Below are positions 1-8,550 of a stretch of 64,000 nucleotides of DNA, one piece after another (position 1 is the first letter of the stretch; every line of letters begins with the position of its first letter). The position numbers and the translations under genes were made by a program. The notes under the pieces were generated by a model. The model was given only the letters and a program-made list of their open reading frames with translations, made no database searches and was not told where the DNA came from. This DNA comes from Kangiella spongicola (GTDB taxonomy: Bacteria; Pseudomonadota; Gammaproteobacteria; Enterobacterales; Kangiellaceae): the NCBI RefSeq assembly GCF_003194565.2, contig NZ_QICH01000002.1, positions 611,234 through 675,233 on the forward strand, in the 5' to 3' direction.

Positions 1-155
1 GCCACCGATACCGGGCCTAGGCCGACACGCAAGTTGCCCGTTTTCTCAGCATCACTAAATTCATTTTCCAGTAAGTAAAAATTAGCGCTTGGCGAGCGAG
101 TCGAGCAGCCGCCTAACGTAAGTGCCATAAACAAACCAATCAAAAGATACTTCAT
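1..155 (-). CDS. PqiC-like ABC-transport auxiliary lipoprotein, N-terminal part (cut by window edge)
   Basis: Only the first 51 codons are in the window. The reading frame starts at the ATG ending at 155 and shows a lipoprotein signal: a short basic start (MKYLL), a hydrophobic stretch, and the lipobox LGGC, so Cys is the expected lipidated residue after cleavage. The following 'ANFYLLE' resembles the start of the PqiC/YmbA family, outer-membrane lipoproteins that accompany MCE-type lipid transporters. Its ATG overlaps the stop of the upstream MCE gene by 4 bp, which implies translational coupling and a shared job in moving lipids across the periplasm. The family assignment rests on this short segment plus context. 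Confidence 0.7.
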   Translation of the reverse strand, partial: MKYLLIGLFMALTLGGCSTRSPSANFYLLENEFSDAEKTGNLRVGLGPVSV

Positions 156-1123
156 TGCTTATCCTTACCGTAAATTAACGCCTCAGGGTGTCTTTCAACA
201 TAATCCGTCAATACTCGAATCGAATGTGCGGCTTTAGAAAGCTCTTCAAGGGTTTGATTAAGCTGATACTGCAGTTCAGAATCTTGGCCATAGGAGTGCT
301 CGATTGAGTTCACCAATTTTTCGGTGTCGTTAAGCACCCGCTCTAAACTGCTAAAGCTTCGCTCCAAACTGGTGACTAACTTAGGTACCCGTTGATTTAA
401 GCTTTGCGCCAGTGTTTGGTACTCGTCCATGGTTTGTTTAAACTCTGCTGCGACTGGTTTTATTTCCTTATTAAAGGTATCCGCAACCTGTCGGTATTGG
501 ATCATGGTCGCGTTGAAGTTATTCAAACTGCTCTGTAAATCAGTTTCTGAGATTAAGCTATTGGCGTTTTCCAACAAGGTATTCATATTATTGGCAACGT
601 CCGCCAGTGGTAGCTTTGAAACTTCATCTGCAAACAGACTTAATGCGCTTGGGGCAGTCGGAAACTCAGGAATATCCTTAATTACGCCAAGCTTTCTGAT
701 CGGGATGTCGGGCCTGAATTCCAGAGCGATGCGCATTCTTCCTGTGACTAAACTTTGCGTTTCCAAGGTGCCTTTTAAACCCTTTTCGACAATGCGCTCA
801 GTAATATTTTCTATCTTCTCATCGTGATCATTAAGCCCCTTGAAGCTGTCGGGGTAGATATTGACGTAAACAGGTGTAAAAATATCCAAAGTATTGGGGT
901 CTGAAATCACTTCTATTTTTTTGACCGAGCCGACTTTGACGCCTTTATAAACCACTGGCGAGCCTTGGTCGAGACCGGCTAAAGAGCCATCGAAAAACAT
1001 CACAAATTCTTTCACAGGCTCATTAAATCGAGCCTTTGCAAAAAGCACAATAGCGCCCACAAGCAGAACAATAGCGCCTAAAACAAAGCCACCGATTGCC
1101 GTCGATTGAGATTTATTACTCAT
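152..1123 (-). CDS. MCE-domain (MlaD/PqiB-like) periplasmic lipid-binding subunit
   Basis: A 323-residue protein with one membrane anchor (about residues 10-29), then a single MCE domain (about 38-140) containing the typical 'GSPVVYKGVKVGSV' stretch at 54-67. A long, probably helical/coiled C-terminal half follows (about 170-310). MCE proteins form hexameric rings that carry lipids between inner and outer membranes in partnership with an ABC transporter. E. coli MlaD is much shorter (183 aa), so the long helical tail is more like a tunnel- or needle-forming MCE protein. It lies in an operon after the ATPase gene (45-bp gap) and overlaps the lipoprotein gene by 4 bp. The lipid cargo cannot be read from the sequence. 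Confidence 0.88.
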   Translation of the reverse strand: MSNKSQSTAIGGFVLGAIVLLVGAIVLFAKARFNEPVKEFVMFFDGSLAGLDQGSPVVYKGVKVGSVKKIEVISDPNTLDIFTPVYVNIYPDSFKGLNDHDEKIENITERIVEKGLKGTLETQSLVTGRMRIALEFRPDIPIRKLGVIKDIPEFPTAPSALSLFADEVSKLPLADVANNMNTLLENANSLISETDLQSSLNNFNATMIQYRQVADTFNKEIKPVAAEFKQTMDEYQTLAQSLNQRVPKLVTSLERSFSSLERVLNDTEKLVNSIEHSYGQDSELQYQLNQTLEELSKAAHSIRVLTDYVERHPEALIYGKDKQ

Positions 1124-1168
1124 CCTTTATAGCTCTCTTCACGTAAACACCTTTTTAGTCATTGTTTT

Positions 1169-1966
1169 CTAACCACCCTCACCACGAGTTAGGAAGTTTC
1201 GCACAGTCTCGCTTTCACAGTTGCTCACCAAATCATTAGGGTTGCCAGTAGTGAGCATTGTTTTACTGTCAGCATCCAAAAACACCGAGTTATTGCCTAT
1301 GGCGAAAATACTCGCGAGCTCATGTGTCACCACCACAAAAGTGCAGCCAAGATTATCTCTTAGCTGTAATATTAGATCATCCAGCATGCGAGCGCTAATC
1401 GGATCGAGCCCTGCCGAAGGTTCATCTAAAAACAATAACTCTGGCTCAAGCGCCAGCGCACGAGCCAACCCCGCACGTTTGCGCATGCCACCACTAATCT
1501 CCGAAGGGTAATAATCTTCGAAACCACTTAAACCGACTAAAGCCAGCTTTAACGAAGCTAAGTGTTTGATATCACTCGGTGATAAATCGGTAAACTCGCC
1601 TAAAGGCAAGGCGATATTTTCCGCAAGCGTCATGGAGCTCCACAAAGCACCGCTTTGGTATAACACCCCACAGCGTTGCATCAGCGCCTGGCGCTTTGAG
1701 TCCTGGGTCTGCCAAAAATCTACGTACTCACTACCATCTTGGCCAATCGCCTCGTCGCTTCGAAACAAAACGCGTCCCGCTGCCGGCTCTTTTAAGCCAA
1801 TAAAATGCTTCAATAGCGTACTTTTTCCGCAGCCACTGCCCCCCATAATGATGAAAATATCCTGTGGCTTGATATCGAAAGTTAAATCCCTTTGCACCAC
1901 AAAGTTATCATAAGCCATGGTTAAGTCTTCGACTTTAATAATGCTGTTGTCCGTTGGTTGGGTCAT
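1169..1966 (-). CDS. MlaF-like ABC transporter ATPase (lipid transport)
   Basis: A 265-residue ABC ATPase that would power the neighbouring MlaE-type permease. Walker A is GGSGCGKST (42-50), the Q-loop glutamine is near 104, the signature is ISGGM (157-161), Walker B is LLFLDEP (177-183), and a switch histidine follows in 'VVTHELAS'. The 'SGGMRKRAGLARAL' signature variant is characteristic of MlaF-type ATPases. The gene starts 2 bp after the permease stop, so the two are almost certainly co-translated. E. coli MlaF is 269 aa. The substrate is inferred to be phospholipid from the MCE partner, not seen directly. Confidence 0.92.
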   Translation of the reverse strand: MTQPTDNSIIKVEDLTMAYDNFVVQRDLTFDIKPQDIFIIMGGSGCGKSTLLKHFIGLKEPAAGRVLFRSDEAIGQDGSEYVDFWQTQDSKRQALMQRCGVLYQSGALWSSMTLAENIALPLGEFTDLSPSDIKHLASLKLALVGLSGFEDYYPSEISGGMRKRAGLARALALEPELLFLDEPSAGLDPISARMLDDLILQLRDNLGCTFVVVTHELASIFAIGNNSVFLDADSKTMLTTGNPNDLVSNCESETVRNFLTRGEGG

Positions 1967-1968
1967 TA

Positions 1969-3087
1969 TTAAATCCCTAATAAGCTAGTGATGATGGCAA
2001 AAAGCCCATCGATAACAATGATAAAGACCACACCAGCGACTACAGCAGAAGTTGCAGCATCACCCACAGCCGAGGCGCTTCGCCCTGAGTGCATACCGTT
2101 CATGCAGCCAGTTATGGCAATCACGATACCAAATATAAAGGCCTTTATTAGCCCCAAGCTAATATCGGTCATATCGACAGCATTTAAGGTTTGCTGCCAA
2201 TATTCTGTAAAGCTCAAGCCCATAGCGCCAATACTTATCACGGCACCACCGAGGATCCCAAGGACATTGGCGTACAAACATAACAGCGGCATCATAATGA
2301 CCAATGCGATGATCCGTGGCAGAACAAGAAAGTCCATTGGGGATATACCCAAAGTTCTATAGGCATCGATTTCTTCGTTAACTTGCATGGTGCCGATTCT
2401 GGCGGCAAAGGCAGCGCCCGTTCGACCAGCCATGATAATGCCAGTCATCATGCAGCCCATTTCACGTACCATAGCGATACCGACCAAGTCAGCGACATAA
2501 ATTTCAGCGCCAAATTGCTTTAACTGCACCGCGCCGACAAAGGCCAAAATTATCCCTACCAAAACGCTGATCAAAGTCACAATAGGCAAGGCTTCTGGCC
2601 CAGTATCGGATAAGATGTCTCTTAAGTCTGTTGCTCGAAAACGTGCACGCCCTCGTAACAAGCGATAAAAACTTTTGACGCTTTCACCAAGAAAACAGAA
2701 AAAACTGATTGCTTCGCGATAATCCGTAATCGCTTTATCGCCAAGAAAAGATAGAAATGATTGTTCTTCTTTGTTTTTGCCGGAGCCTTCGCGTTCAGGT
2801 ACGGTTCGCGCCAATTTCAGAAGCTCGAGCACACCTTGCGGAAAAGCTTGAAACTTTAAGCTAAGATCGCGCTGCTGCGCCTCTTGATCGAGTCGCAATA
2901 AGAGGCTGACTAAGGAGCTATCCCACGCCTCAATAGAGCCGCCATCGATGGTGCCAAAAGGCTCTTGCCTAAAATCATTAAGAATAGAATCAGCAACTTG
3001 GCTGTCGCAATTAATCGTCCAGCGCCCCGAGAGCCTCAGCTGACCAGCATCACCGTCATTTTTGATCTGATATTGGCTACCACTCAT
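1969..3087 (-). CDS. MlaE-family permease with N-terminal STAS-like domain
   Basis: A 372-residue fusion. The first ~115 residues are soluble and resemble a STAS domain (the fold of MlaB), including 'GTIDGGSIEAWDSSLVSLLL'. From about residue 150 on there is a MlaE permease with the family-typical 'MVREMG' and 'AGRTGAAFAARIGTM' loop and 'EEIDAYRTLGISP'. E. coli encodes MlaE and MlaB as separate proteins; the fused form is common in MCE operons outside the canonical mla cluster. First gene of the lipid-transport operon, divergent from xseB across 183 bp. The ATG at 3087 is the only well-placed start. Confidence 0.9.
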   Translation of the reverse strand: MSGSQYQIKNDGDAGQLRLSGRWTINCDSQVADSILNDFRQEPFGTIDGGSIEAWDSSLVSLLLRLDQEAQQRDLSLKFQAFPQGVLELLKLARTVPEREGSGKNKEEQSFLSFLGDKAITDYREAISFFCFLGESVKSFYRLLRGRARFRATDLRDILSDTGPEALPIVTLISVLVGIILAFVGAVQLKQFGAEIYVADLVGIAMVREMGCMMTGIIMAGRTGAAFAARIGTMQVNEEIDAYRTLGISPMDFLVLPRIIALVIMMPLLCLYANVLGILGGAVISIGAMGLSFTEYWQQTLNAVDMTDISLGLIKAFIFGIVIAITGCMNGMHSGRSASAVGDAATSAVVAGVVFIIVIDGLFAIITSLLGI

Positions 3088-3270
3088 TAGCTATTGCAAG
3101 GCCCCACGCACGTTGGTTAAGTTGTTGATGATTATGATTTTTCCATGACTATTCTGACATAGTAGCTAACCGCGCTAACTGTAGCAACTGGTGTATTGAC
3201 GCTGTCGCTTTTCTTTTTTGTTACAATATAGGACAATAGCCACCCTTAATGAATCCTCATAAAAAGACCT

Positions 3271-3519
3271 ATGCCTACAAAACAATCTTCCAAAACAAAC
3301 TTCGAAACTCAACTAACCGAGTTAGAGTCTATTGTTGATCAATTAGAGTCGGGCGAATTGCCGTTGGAAGATGCGTTAAAAGTCTTTGAAAAAGGGGTTA
3401 AATTGTCTCGCCAATGTCAGCAATTACTGTCTGAAGCTGAGCAGAAAGTCACTATCTTGATGGGCAGTGACTCAATGAAGAGCGAAGAACAAGACTTCGA
3501 CAGCTCCGAGCAAGAATAA
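3271..3519 (+). CDS. xseB: Exodeoxyribonuclease VII small subunit
   Basis: An 82-residue protein matching XseB in size and pattern: 'FETQLTELESIVDQLESGELPLEDALKVFEKG' is the conserved two-helix core (written here from residues 11 on in pieces: FETQLTEL, IVDQLESGELPLEDAL, FEKG). XseB forms, with XseA, the nuclease that degrades single-stranded DNA to oligonucleotides. The acidic C-terminal tail is poorly conserved. It is the first gene of an xseB-ispA-dxs operon, an arrangement found in many gammaproteobacteria including E. coli; ispA starts 8 bp after its stop. An AT-rich region with a TACAAT box lies about 45 bp upstream, but no good -35 is spaced with it. Confidence 0.95.
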   Translation: MPTKQSSKTNFETQLTELESIVDQLESGELPLEDALKVFEKGVKLSRQCQQLLSEAEQKVTILMGSDSMKSEEQDFDSSEQE

Positions 3520-3527
3520 TCTTCATC

Positions 3528-4418
3528 ATGACTATTGAGAACCATTTGCAGCAGTGGCAAAGCCAAGTCGCACAGCTTCTTGAAACGCGCTTGCCACAGC
3601 CCGAAACGATGCCACATACCTTGCACCAAGCGATGCGCTACGGGGCATTAAACGGTGGTAAACGTATTCGTCCGATCTTAGTTTACGCCGTTGGCGAAGC
3701 ATTGGGAGCCAATATTGATGATCTCAACGCGCCGGCGTTGGCCGTAGAGCTTATCCATTGCTACTCTTTAGTGCATGACGATTTGCCGGCTATGGACGAT
3801 GATGATTTACGCCGTGGAAAACCCACTTGCCACATTGAATTCAATGAAGCGACGGCTATTTTGGCGGGTGACGCACTCCATACCCAAGCCTTTCAAGAAT
3901 TATCGTCGTTTGAATTTAGCTCACAAGCACAACCGCAACAGCTTGAAATGATTCGTATTTTAGCGGAAGCTAGCGGCTCACAAGGCATGGGAGGCGGCCA
4001 AGCGATTGACCTAGAGTCAACGCAAAAAGCTATCGATTTGGCCATGTTAGAGAACATGCACCGCATGAAAACCGGCGCTTTGATTAAAGCGAGTGTACTG
4101 CTTGGAGCTTTGTGTGCTGGGCCCTTGAAACAAAAAGAACGCCAAGCATTGAATGATTTTGCCGATGCCATTGGGCTTGCTTTTCAAGTTAAAGACGACA
4201 TTCTTGATATCGAGTCGGACACTGAAACATTAGGAAAACCTCAAGGCTCAGATCTGGCCAAAGATAAAAGCACCTACCCTGCGTTGCTTGGAATAGAAGG
4301 TTCCCGCCGAAAGCTGACAGATTTGTTACAATTAGCGCTACAAGCTTTGGCTGAGTTACCCTACAATACCCAGTTATTGGCCGATTTGGCTAAATTTATT
4401 GTCCATCGAAAATCCTAA
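3528..4418 (+). CDS. ispA: (2E,6E)-farnesyl diphosphate synthase
   Basis: A 296-residue trans-prenyltransferase that condenses IPP with DMAPP and GPP to give farnesyl diphosphate, precursor of quinone side chains and undecaprenyl phosphate. Visible motifs: GGKRIRP (43-49); the first aspartate-rich motif DDLPAMD (84-90); and the second, DDILD (223-227), with the substrate-binding '[11 protein letters not shown]'. The length equals E. coli IspA (299 aa). Sits between xseB and dxs, so two steps of isoprenoid synthesis are co-expressed. Confidence 0.96.
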   Translation: MTIENHLQQWQSQVAQLLETRLPQPETMPHTLHQAMRYGALNGGKRIRPILVYAVGEALGANIDDLNAPALAVELIHCYSLVHDDLPAMDDDDLRRGKPTCHIEFNEATAILAGDALHTQAFQELSSFEFSSQAQPQQLEMIRILAEASGSQGMGGGQAIDLESTQKAIDLAMLENMHRMKTGALIKASVLLGALCAGPLKQKERQALNDFADAIGLAFQVKDDILDIESDTETLGKPQGSDLAKDKSTYPALLGIEGSRRKLTDLLQLALQALAELPYNTQLLADLAKFIVHRKS

Positions 4419-4434
4419 CGGATCTACCGAACCT

Positions 4435-6291
4435 ATGAGCACTGATTTATACCCTTTATTGAAGCAGATCAATAACCCACATGACTTGAGAGAACTCAAC
4501 AAAAGTCAGTTGGGTGACGTGGCCAATGAGCTTCGACAATACCTTATTAATACTATCAGTCAGTGTGGTGGCCACTTCGCCGCAGGTTTGGGCACGGTAG
4601 AGTTAACCGTTGCGCTTCATTACATATTCAATACGCCAGACGACCGTATCGTTTGGGACGTAGGTCACCAAGCATACCCGCACAAAGTGCTTACAGAGCG
4701 CCGTGAGCAATTACACACCATTCGCCAAACTGACGGGCTACACCCCTTCCCAGTACGCAGCGAATCTGAGTATGACACTTTTGCCGTAGGTCACTCGAGT
4801 ACTTCTATTAGCGCGGCACTTGGTATGGCTTTAGCGGCTAAACAAAGTGGCGAAAACCGCCAGTGTGTCGCCGTGATTGGTGACGGTGCTTTAACTGGCG
4901 GAATGGCCTTCGAAGCAATGAACCACGCGGCTGACACCGATGCTAACTTACTGGTAATCCTGAACGACAATGAAATGTCGATTTCAGAAAACGTCGGTGG
5001 CATGAACCGTTATCTAGCCAAACTCTTGGCTGGACGCTTTTATCAACGTGTTCGTGAGACAGGTAAAAAAGCGCTTCATGGTATTAAGCCTTTGTCTGAA
5101 TTTGTCAGCCGTGCAGAAGAACACATGAAAGGCATGATGCTTCCAAGTACATTATTCGAAGAGCTAGGGTTTAACTACAATGGTCCTATTGATGGTCATG
5201 ACTTACCAACGCTACTGAGCACTCTAAGCAATATTAAATCGCTTAAAGGTCCGCAATTTTTACACGTAGTCACGCGTAAAGGTAAAGGTTACGAGCCAGC
5301 AGAAAACGATCCTATCGCTTATCACGGCGTACCAATTTTCGACCCGAAAATTGACGAGTTACCGAAAGGTGTTAAGCCAAAAACTTACTCCAATATCTTT
5401 GGCGACTTTTTGTGTGATATAGCCGCCCAGGACGAGCGAGTTATGGGTATCACGCCAGCAATGCGCGAAGGCTCAGACTTAATTCGATTCTCTAAAGAAT
5501 TCCCAGAGCGTTACCACGATGTTGGTATTGCTGAGCAACACGCCGTTACTGTCTCAGCCGGCCTCGCCTGCGAAGGCTTTAAACCCGTGTGTGCTATCTA
5601 CTCCACCTTCTTACAGCGTGGTTATGATCAGCTAATCCACGACGTTGCACTGCAAAACCTCGACGTCTTATTTGCCGTCGACCGTGGCGGACTAGTCGGT
5701 GGCGACGGCGCCACGCATAACGGTGCCTTCGACTTAAGCTACCTGCGCTGTATTCCGAACATGGTTATCATGGCGCCAAGCGACGAAAACGAATGTCGCC
5801 AATGCTTATACACTGGCTACTTATATGAAGGCCCTGTTGCCGTACGCTACCCACGTGGCATGGGCTCAGGCATCGAACCAGAAAAACACTTTACAGCGTT
5901 TGAAATTGGTAAAGGGCGTCTCGTTAAAGAAAGTACGAAACAACAAGGCGAGAAAGTTGCTATATTAGCTTTTGGCTCAATGGTCAAAACAGCACTAGAA
6001 GCCGCCGAAAAAATCGATGCCACCGTCGCCGATATGCGCTTTGTAAAACCGCTCGATGAACAGCTCATTCGTGAACTAGCCGACAGCCATGACTTATTCA
6101 TTACGATTGAAGAAAACGCCGTCCAAGGTGGCGCAGGCTCAGCAATCAACGAGTTTATTTTAAACAACGATCTTCAGATCAAAGTCAGAAACCTAGGGCT
6201 ACCCGATAGATTCATCGAACACGGAAGTACAGGGGATTTGCTGGAACGTATTGGCTTAACAGCCGATGATATTGTTAAGGTTGTTTCTTAA
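4435..6291 (+). CDS. dxs: 1-deoxy-D-xylulose-5-phosphate synthase
   Basis: A thiamine-diphosphate enzyme that joins pyruvate and glyceraldehyde 3-phosphate, the entry and flux-controlling step of the MEP isoprenoid pathway. Motifs: [10 protein letters not shown] near the N-terminus; the ThDP motif GDGALTGG (about 149-156); the pyrimidine-domain '[14 protein letters not shown]'; and '[16 protein letters not shown]'. The frame is open from a TTG at 4399 inside ispA. The ATG at 4435 (618 aa) is preferred because it aligns with the usual Dxs N-terminus and leaves a 16-bp gap after ispA. Last gene of the operon. Confidence 0.96.
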   Translation: MSTDLYPLLKQINNPHDLRELNKSQLGDVANELRQYLINTISQCGGHFAAGLGTVELTVALHYIFNTPDDRIVWDVGHQAYPHKVLTERREQLHTIRQTDGLHPFPVRSESEYDTFAVGHSSTSISAALGMALAAKQSGENRQCVAVIGDGALTGGMAFEAMNHAADTDANLLVILNDNEMSISENVGGMNRYLAKLLAGRFYQRVRETGKKALHGIKPLSEFVSRAEEHMKGMMLPSTLFEELGFNYNGPIDGHDLPTLLSTLSNIKSLKGPQFLHVVTRKGKGYEPAENDPIAYHGVPIFDPKIDELPKGVKPKTYSNIFGDFLCDIAAQDERVMGITPAMREGSDLIRFSKEFPERYHDVGIAEQHAVTVSAGLACEGFKPVCAIYSTFLQRGYDQLIHDVALQNLDVLFAVDRGGLVGGDGATHNGAFDLSYLRCIPNMVIMAPSDENECRQCLYTGYLYEGPVAVRYPRGMGSGIEPEKHFTAFEIGKGRLVKESTKQQGEKVAILAFGSMVKTALEAAEKIDATVADMRFVKPLDEQLIRELADSHDLFITIEENAVQGGAGSAINEFILNNDLQIKVRNLGLPDRFIEHGSTGDLLERIGLTADDIVKVVS

Positions 6292-6309
6292 CCTTCCTTT
6301 TATCTCGTC

Positions 6310-6332
6310 ATCCCGTGGTTCAACCACGGGAT
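6310..6332. repeat. Perfect palindrome in a REP-like element
   Basis: About 20 bp after dxs lies ATCCCGTGGT, a short loop, then its exact reverse complement ACCACGGGAT. The surrounding 'CGTCATCCCGTGG...GGATCCAGCG' form resembles dispersed intergenic repeats I recall from several proteobacteria. No T-run follows on the plus strand, so it is not a classic intrinsic terminator for dxs, although it could pause transcription or protect the mRNA 3' end. Confidence 0.6.
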
Positions 6333-6354
6333 CCAGCGACCTTGGCTAGTGTCA

Positions 6355-6373
6355 TTCCAAATTTAATTTGGAA
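6355..6373. repeat. 8-bp inverted repeat adjoining the tandem repeat
   Basis: TTCCAAAT, a 3-nt spacer, then ATTTGGAA. Its right arm runs directly into the GGAATCTT tandem array, so the array may have arisen by expansion of the end of this palindrome. Confidence 0.7.
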
Positions 6374-6440
6374 TCTTGGAATCTTGGAATCTTGGAATCT
6401 TGGAATCTTGGAATCTTGGAATCTTGGAATCTTGGAATCT
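6370..6440. repeat. 8-bp tandem repeat (GGAATCTT), 8 full copies plus a 7-bp partial copy
   Basis: Eight perfect head-to-tail copies of GGAATCTT cover 6370-6433, followed by GGAATCT. Every copy I checked is identical, which suggests recent expansion or slippage. Because the unit is not a multiple of three, the array can be read in several frames and gives rise to repetitive peptide frames (for example 'GILESWNL'). No protein family is recognisable in them and they are treated as non-coding. Confidence 0.95.
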
Positions 6441-6475
6441 AAGTTTAACTTTGTTTTTTCGCCCCTCGGCGAGTC

Positions 6476-6503
6476 ACTTTCTCTTCTACGAGCAAGAGAA
6501 AGT
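6476..6503. repeat. 10-bp inverted repeat
   Basis: Perfect arms ACTTTCTCTT and AAGAGAAAGT with an 8-nt loop. Its design (AAAGT-type arms facing outward) is similar to the larger hairpin at 6912-6945, so the pair may bound one composite element of about 470 bp. Confidence 0.7.
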
Positions 6504-6777
6504 AACCAAAGAGAAACACGCCCCAGACGTTAGGTCCTTCGGACTTCCCTCGTTCTTAAAAGTTACTCACGCGCCACTAAACGAAACATCCATGTTTCGT
6601 CTTAGCTAAATTAGGCTCCATGCCTAATTTACGCTATAACTTTTCCTCACTCGGCTAACTTTAAGGGGGGAGCTATAGACCTCAATGACTTAAATACTAT
6701 CGACTATCTAGTACATACCAACAGGCTTGCACCAAATACCCCTATATTGAGCTGAGCAGAATGAAAGGCATAGCAAT

Positions 6778-6834
6778 TTGAATCGTGGATGATTCAAATA
6801 GTGAAATCCAGACCATGGATGGGCTGTATTTCAC
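6778..6834. repeat. Two adjacent hairpins
   Basis: The first (6778-6797) has 7-bp arms TTGAATC/GATTCAA around a 6-nt loop. The second (6801-6834) has outer arms GTGAAAT/ATTTCAC and an interior that continues to pair with two mismatches around a TGGA loop, giving about 13 paired positions. Confidence 0.65.
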
Positions 6835-6911
6835 GGTGCGTTAAGTGGCTTGAGTGGAGCGAAGGAAGTTATTTGAAAAATAACCTCAATATCGGGGTGC
6901 GGTTCTTTTTG

Positions 6912-6945
6912 CCTACTTTTTCTTACGCATCTAAGAAAAAGTAGG
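6912..6945. repeat. 14-bp perfect inverted repeat
   Basis: CCTACTTTTTCTTA, a 6-nt loop (CGCATC) and TAAGAAAAAGTAGG. This is the strongest palindrome in the island. It lies 36 bp downstream of the pgpA stop and could act as the 3' boundary hairpin of the minus-strand riboflavin/thiamine operon, but no T-run follows on that strand. Confidence 0.75.
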
Positions 6946-6980
6946 TCGCTAAAAAAGCGAAACAGTCACGAAATAATATA

Positions 6981-7478
6981 TTAACTTAAAGTAAAAAATG
7001 CCAAGTACAAAACCCCCAAAGAAAACACACCAGCCAAAAGATCATCCACCATGATCCCAAATCCTCCATGTACCTTTTTGTCGAGCCATTTAATCGGCCA
7101 AGGCTTAAGGATGTCGAAGAAGCGGAAAAGAACAAAGCCGGCGAGCGCCCACTGCCAGGTGCTGGGGATGGCTATCATGGTGATGAGGTAGCCACAAATT
7201 TCGTCCCAGACGATTCCTGGGTGGTCGTGAACGCCGAGTTTTTTGGCGGTGTAATGACATAGCCCAATGCCTATAATCGACAACATTAGGGTTGCGACTA
7301 GATAGTAAGGAAGGGTTAAAAAGGATAATCCGTACCAAACCGGAATGGCGACAACCGTGCCCCAGGTTCCTGGTGCTTTTGGCATCAGACCTGAACCAAA
7401 GCCAAAGGATAGGAAGTGTAATGGGTTGGTAAACACCATGCGTTTAATCAGTTGTTTTTTGGCCAGTGGGACTGTCAT
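6981..7478 (-). CDS. pgpA: Phosphatidylglycerophosphatase A
   Basis: A 165-residue inner-membrane phosphatase that removes phosphate from phosphatidylglycerol phosphate to give phosphatidylglycerol. Family hallmarks: GSGLMPKAPGTWGT near residues 28-41; 'DHPGIVWDE' in the first polar loop; 'RFFDILKPWPI'; and 'GGFGIMVDDLLAG' near the C-terminus, with hydrophobic helices between. It is the last gene of the operon with nusB and thiL, 18 bp after thiL, the same order as in E. coli (nusB-thiL-pgpA). Confidence 0.95.
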   Translation of the reverse strand: MTVPLAKKQLIKRMVFTNPLHFLSFGFGSGLMPKAPGTWGTVVAIPVWYGLSFLTLPYYLVATLMLSIIGIGLCHYTAKKLGVHDHPGIVWDEICGYLITMIAIPSTWQWALAGFVLFRFFDILKPWPIKWLDKKVHGGFGIMVDDLLAGVFSLGVLYLAFFTLS

Positions 7479-7496
7479 TGTAGTTTTTATATCCTT

Positions 7497-8525
7497 TTAG
7501 TTATCGCTGTTAAAGTGTTGCCAACTTTTACGCTCACTCTTAAACGGCTTACCATGAAGTAACACTTTAAGCCCATTGTCGGTAATGGTACCAATTCGGC
7601 TGGCTTTTACACCCTGGCGCGCAGCGAGCTTGTTTATTTTATCGCGGTTATTTTGTGGCGCGGTAAAACAGAGCTGATAGTCGTCACCACCGTTTAGTGC
7701 ATACTGAGGCGCCTGCTCGCTCCCGACAACTGTTTTTAAAGCATCAGACACCGGCAATAACTCGACGTTTAGCGTGGCTCCACAGCGACTTTTCTTCAGT
7801 ATATGCCCCACATCGGCAGCAAGCCCGTCAGAAATATCGAGGCCACAACTAGAAAGCTTAGTGAGCTTTCGTGCAAACTTCAAAGGTGGCTTAGGTTTGG
7901 TTAAAGCATCCCATAAAACTTGCTCACTAGTTGAAAGTGTTTCTTTGTTTTCGAGAGCCTTCTGATTAAGCTCTAATGCAGCAGCCGCTTCACCTAAGTG
8001 TCCCGTTACCCAAATATCATCGCCTAGTTGTGCTTTATCTCGTTCGAGCAAGCGGCCTTTTTTTACGGTGCCGTAAGCGGTGATATTAATATTAAGTGGG
8101 CCTTGAGTAGTATCACCACCCACTAACGGAATATTAAAAGTCTCACTGGCGCGTTTTATTCCGGTGCTAAAGCCTTCTAACCATTCCTCGCTGACGTCGG
8201 GCAGGCTGATCGATAGCGTAAATGCTAGTGGCCTAGCTCCCATGGCGGCTAAATCGCTGACATTAGCAGCGAGCGCTTTATGGGCTATAAGTTCAGGCTG
8301 TAAGTCAGAAAAGAAGTGCACACCATCGACTAAGGTGTCGGTGGAAGTGACTAATTGGTACTTACTAGGGATTTCAAATATGGCGCAATCGTCGCCAATA
8401 CCTTTGACGACGTGGGGCTTTTTAGATGATTCTGCTGAAGGTGAGTTGGCCGAGGTGTCTTTCGAGTCTTCGGAAAAGTCGTATTCGAAAGTAAAGTATC
8501 GTTCAATCAGATCAAATTCGGCCAT
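7497..8525 (-). CDS. thiL: Thiamine-monophosphate kinase
   Basis: Phosphorylates thiamine monophosphate to the active cofactor thiamine diphosphate, using ATP. It belongs to the PurM/AIR-synthase-like fold. Motifs: VKGIGDDCAIF (metal/ATP binding), 'TDTLVDGVHF', 'NVSDLAAMGARP', 'VGGDTTQGPL', 'GLDISDGLAAD' and 'GGDDYQLCFT'. At 342 residues it is slightly longer than E. coli ThiL (325) because of a Ser/Lys-rich insertion at about residues 18-37, between the N-terminal 'LIERYF' helix and the first catalytic motif. Gap to nusB upstream is 25 bp. Confidence 0.95.
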   Translation of the reverse strand: MAEFDLIERYFTFEYDFSEDSKDTSANSPSAESSKKPHVVKGIGDDCAIFEIPSKYQLVTSTDTLVDGVHFFSDLQPELIAHKALAANVSDLAAMGARPLAFTLSISLPDVSEEWLEGFSTGIKRASETFNIPLVGGDTTQGPLNINITAYGTVKKGRLLERDKAQLGDDIWVTGHLGEAAAALELNQKALENKETLSTSEQVLWDALTKPKPPLKFARKLTKLSSCGLDISDGLAADVGHILKKSRCGATLNVELLPVSDALKTVVGSEQAPQYALNGGDDYQLCFTAPQNNRDKINKLAARQGVKASRIGTITDNGLKVLLHGKPFKSERKSWQHFNSDN

Positions 8526-8550
8526 ACCGTTTCAACTTACATTCCTCGAC

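Larger units (their letters stand above)
6292..6980. other. Gene-free, hairpin-rich intergenic island between dxs and pgpA
   Basis: A 689-bp stretch with no convincing gene. It holds the palindrome at 6310-6332, the tandem array, and inverted repeats at 6476-6503 (ACTTTCTCTT/AAGAGAAAGT), 6778-6797 (TTGAATC/GATTCAA), 6801-6834 (GTGAAAT/ATTTCAC with a mostly paired interior) and 6912-6945 (14-bp perfect arms). It separates two convergent operons. Phrases such as AAGTAACCAAAGAGAAACACGCCCC (given here only as the region 6501-6525) resemble dispersed gammaproteobacterial intergenic repeats, a judgement from memory. Confidence 0.7.

Noticed and set aside
3190..3235. TTGACG...TACAAT promoter before xseB
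   Set aside because: The spacer is 20 bp, too long for a confident sigma70 promoter.
6315..6609. Overlapping plus-strand frames with repetitive peptides (WNLGILES-type)
   Set aside because: They are translations of the 8-bp tandem array in different frames; no RBS or family.
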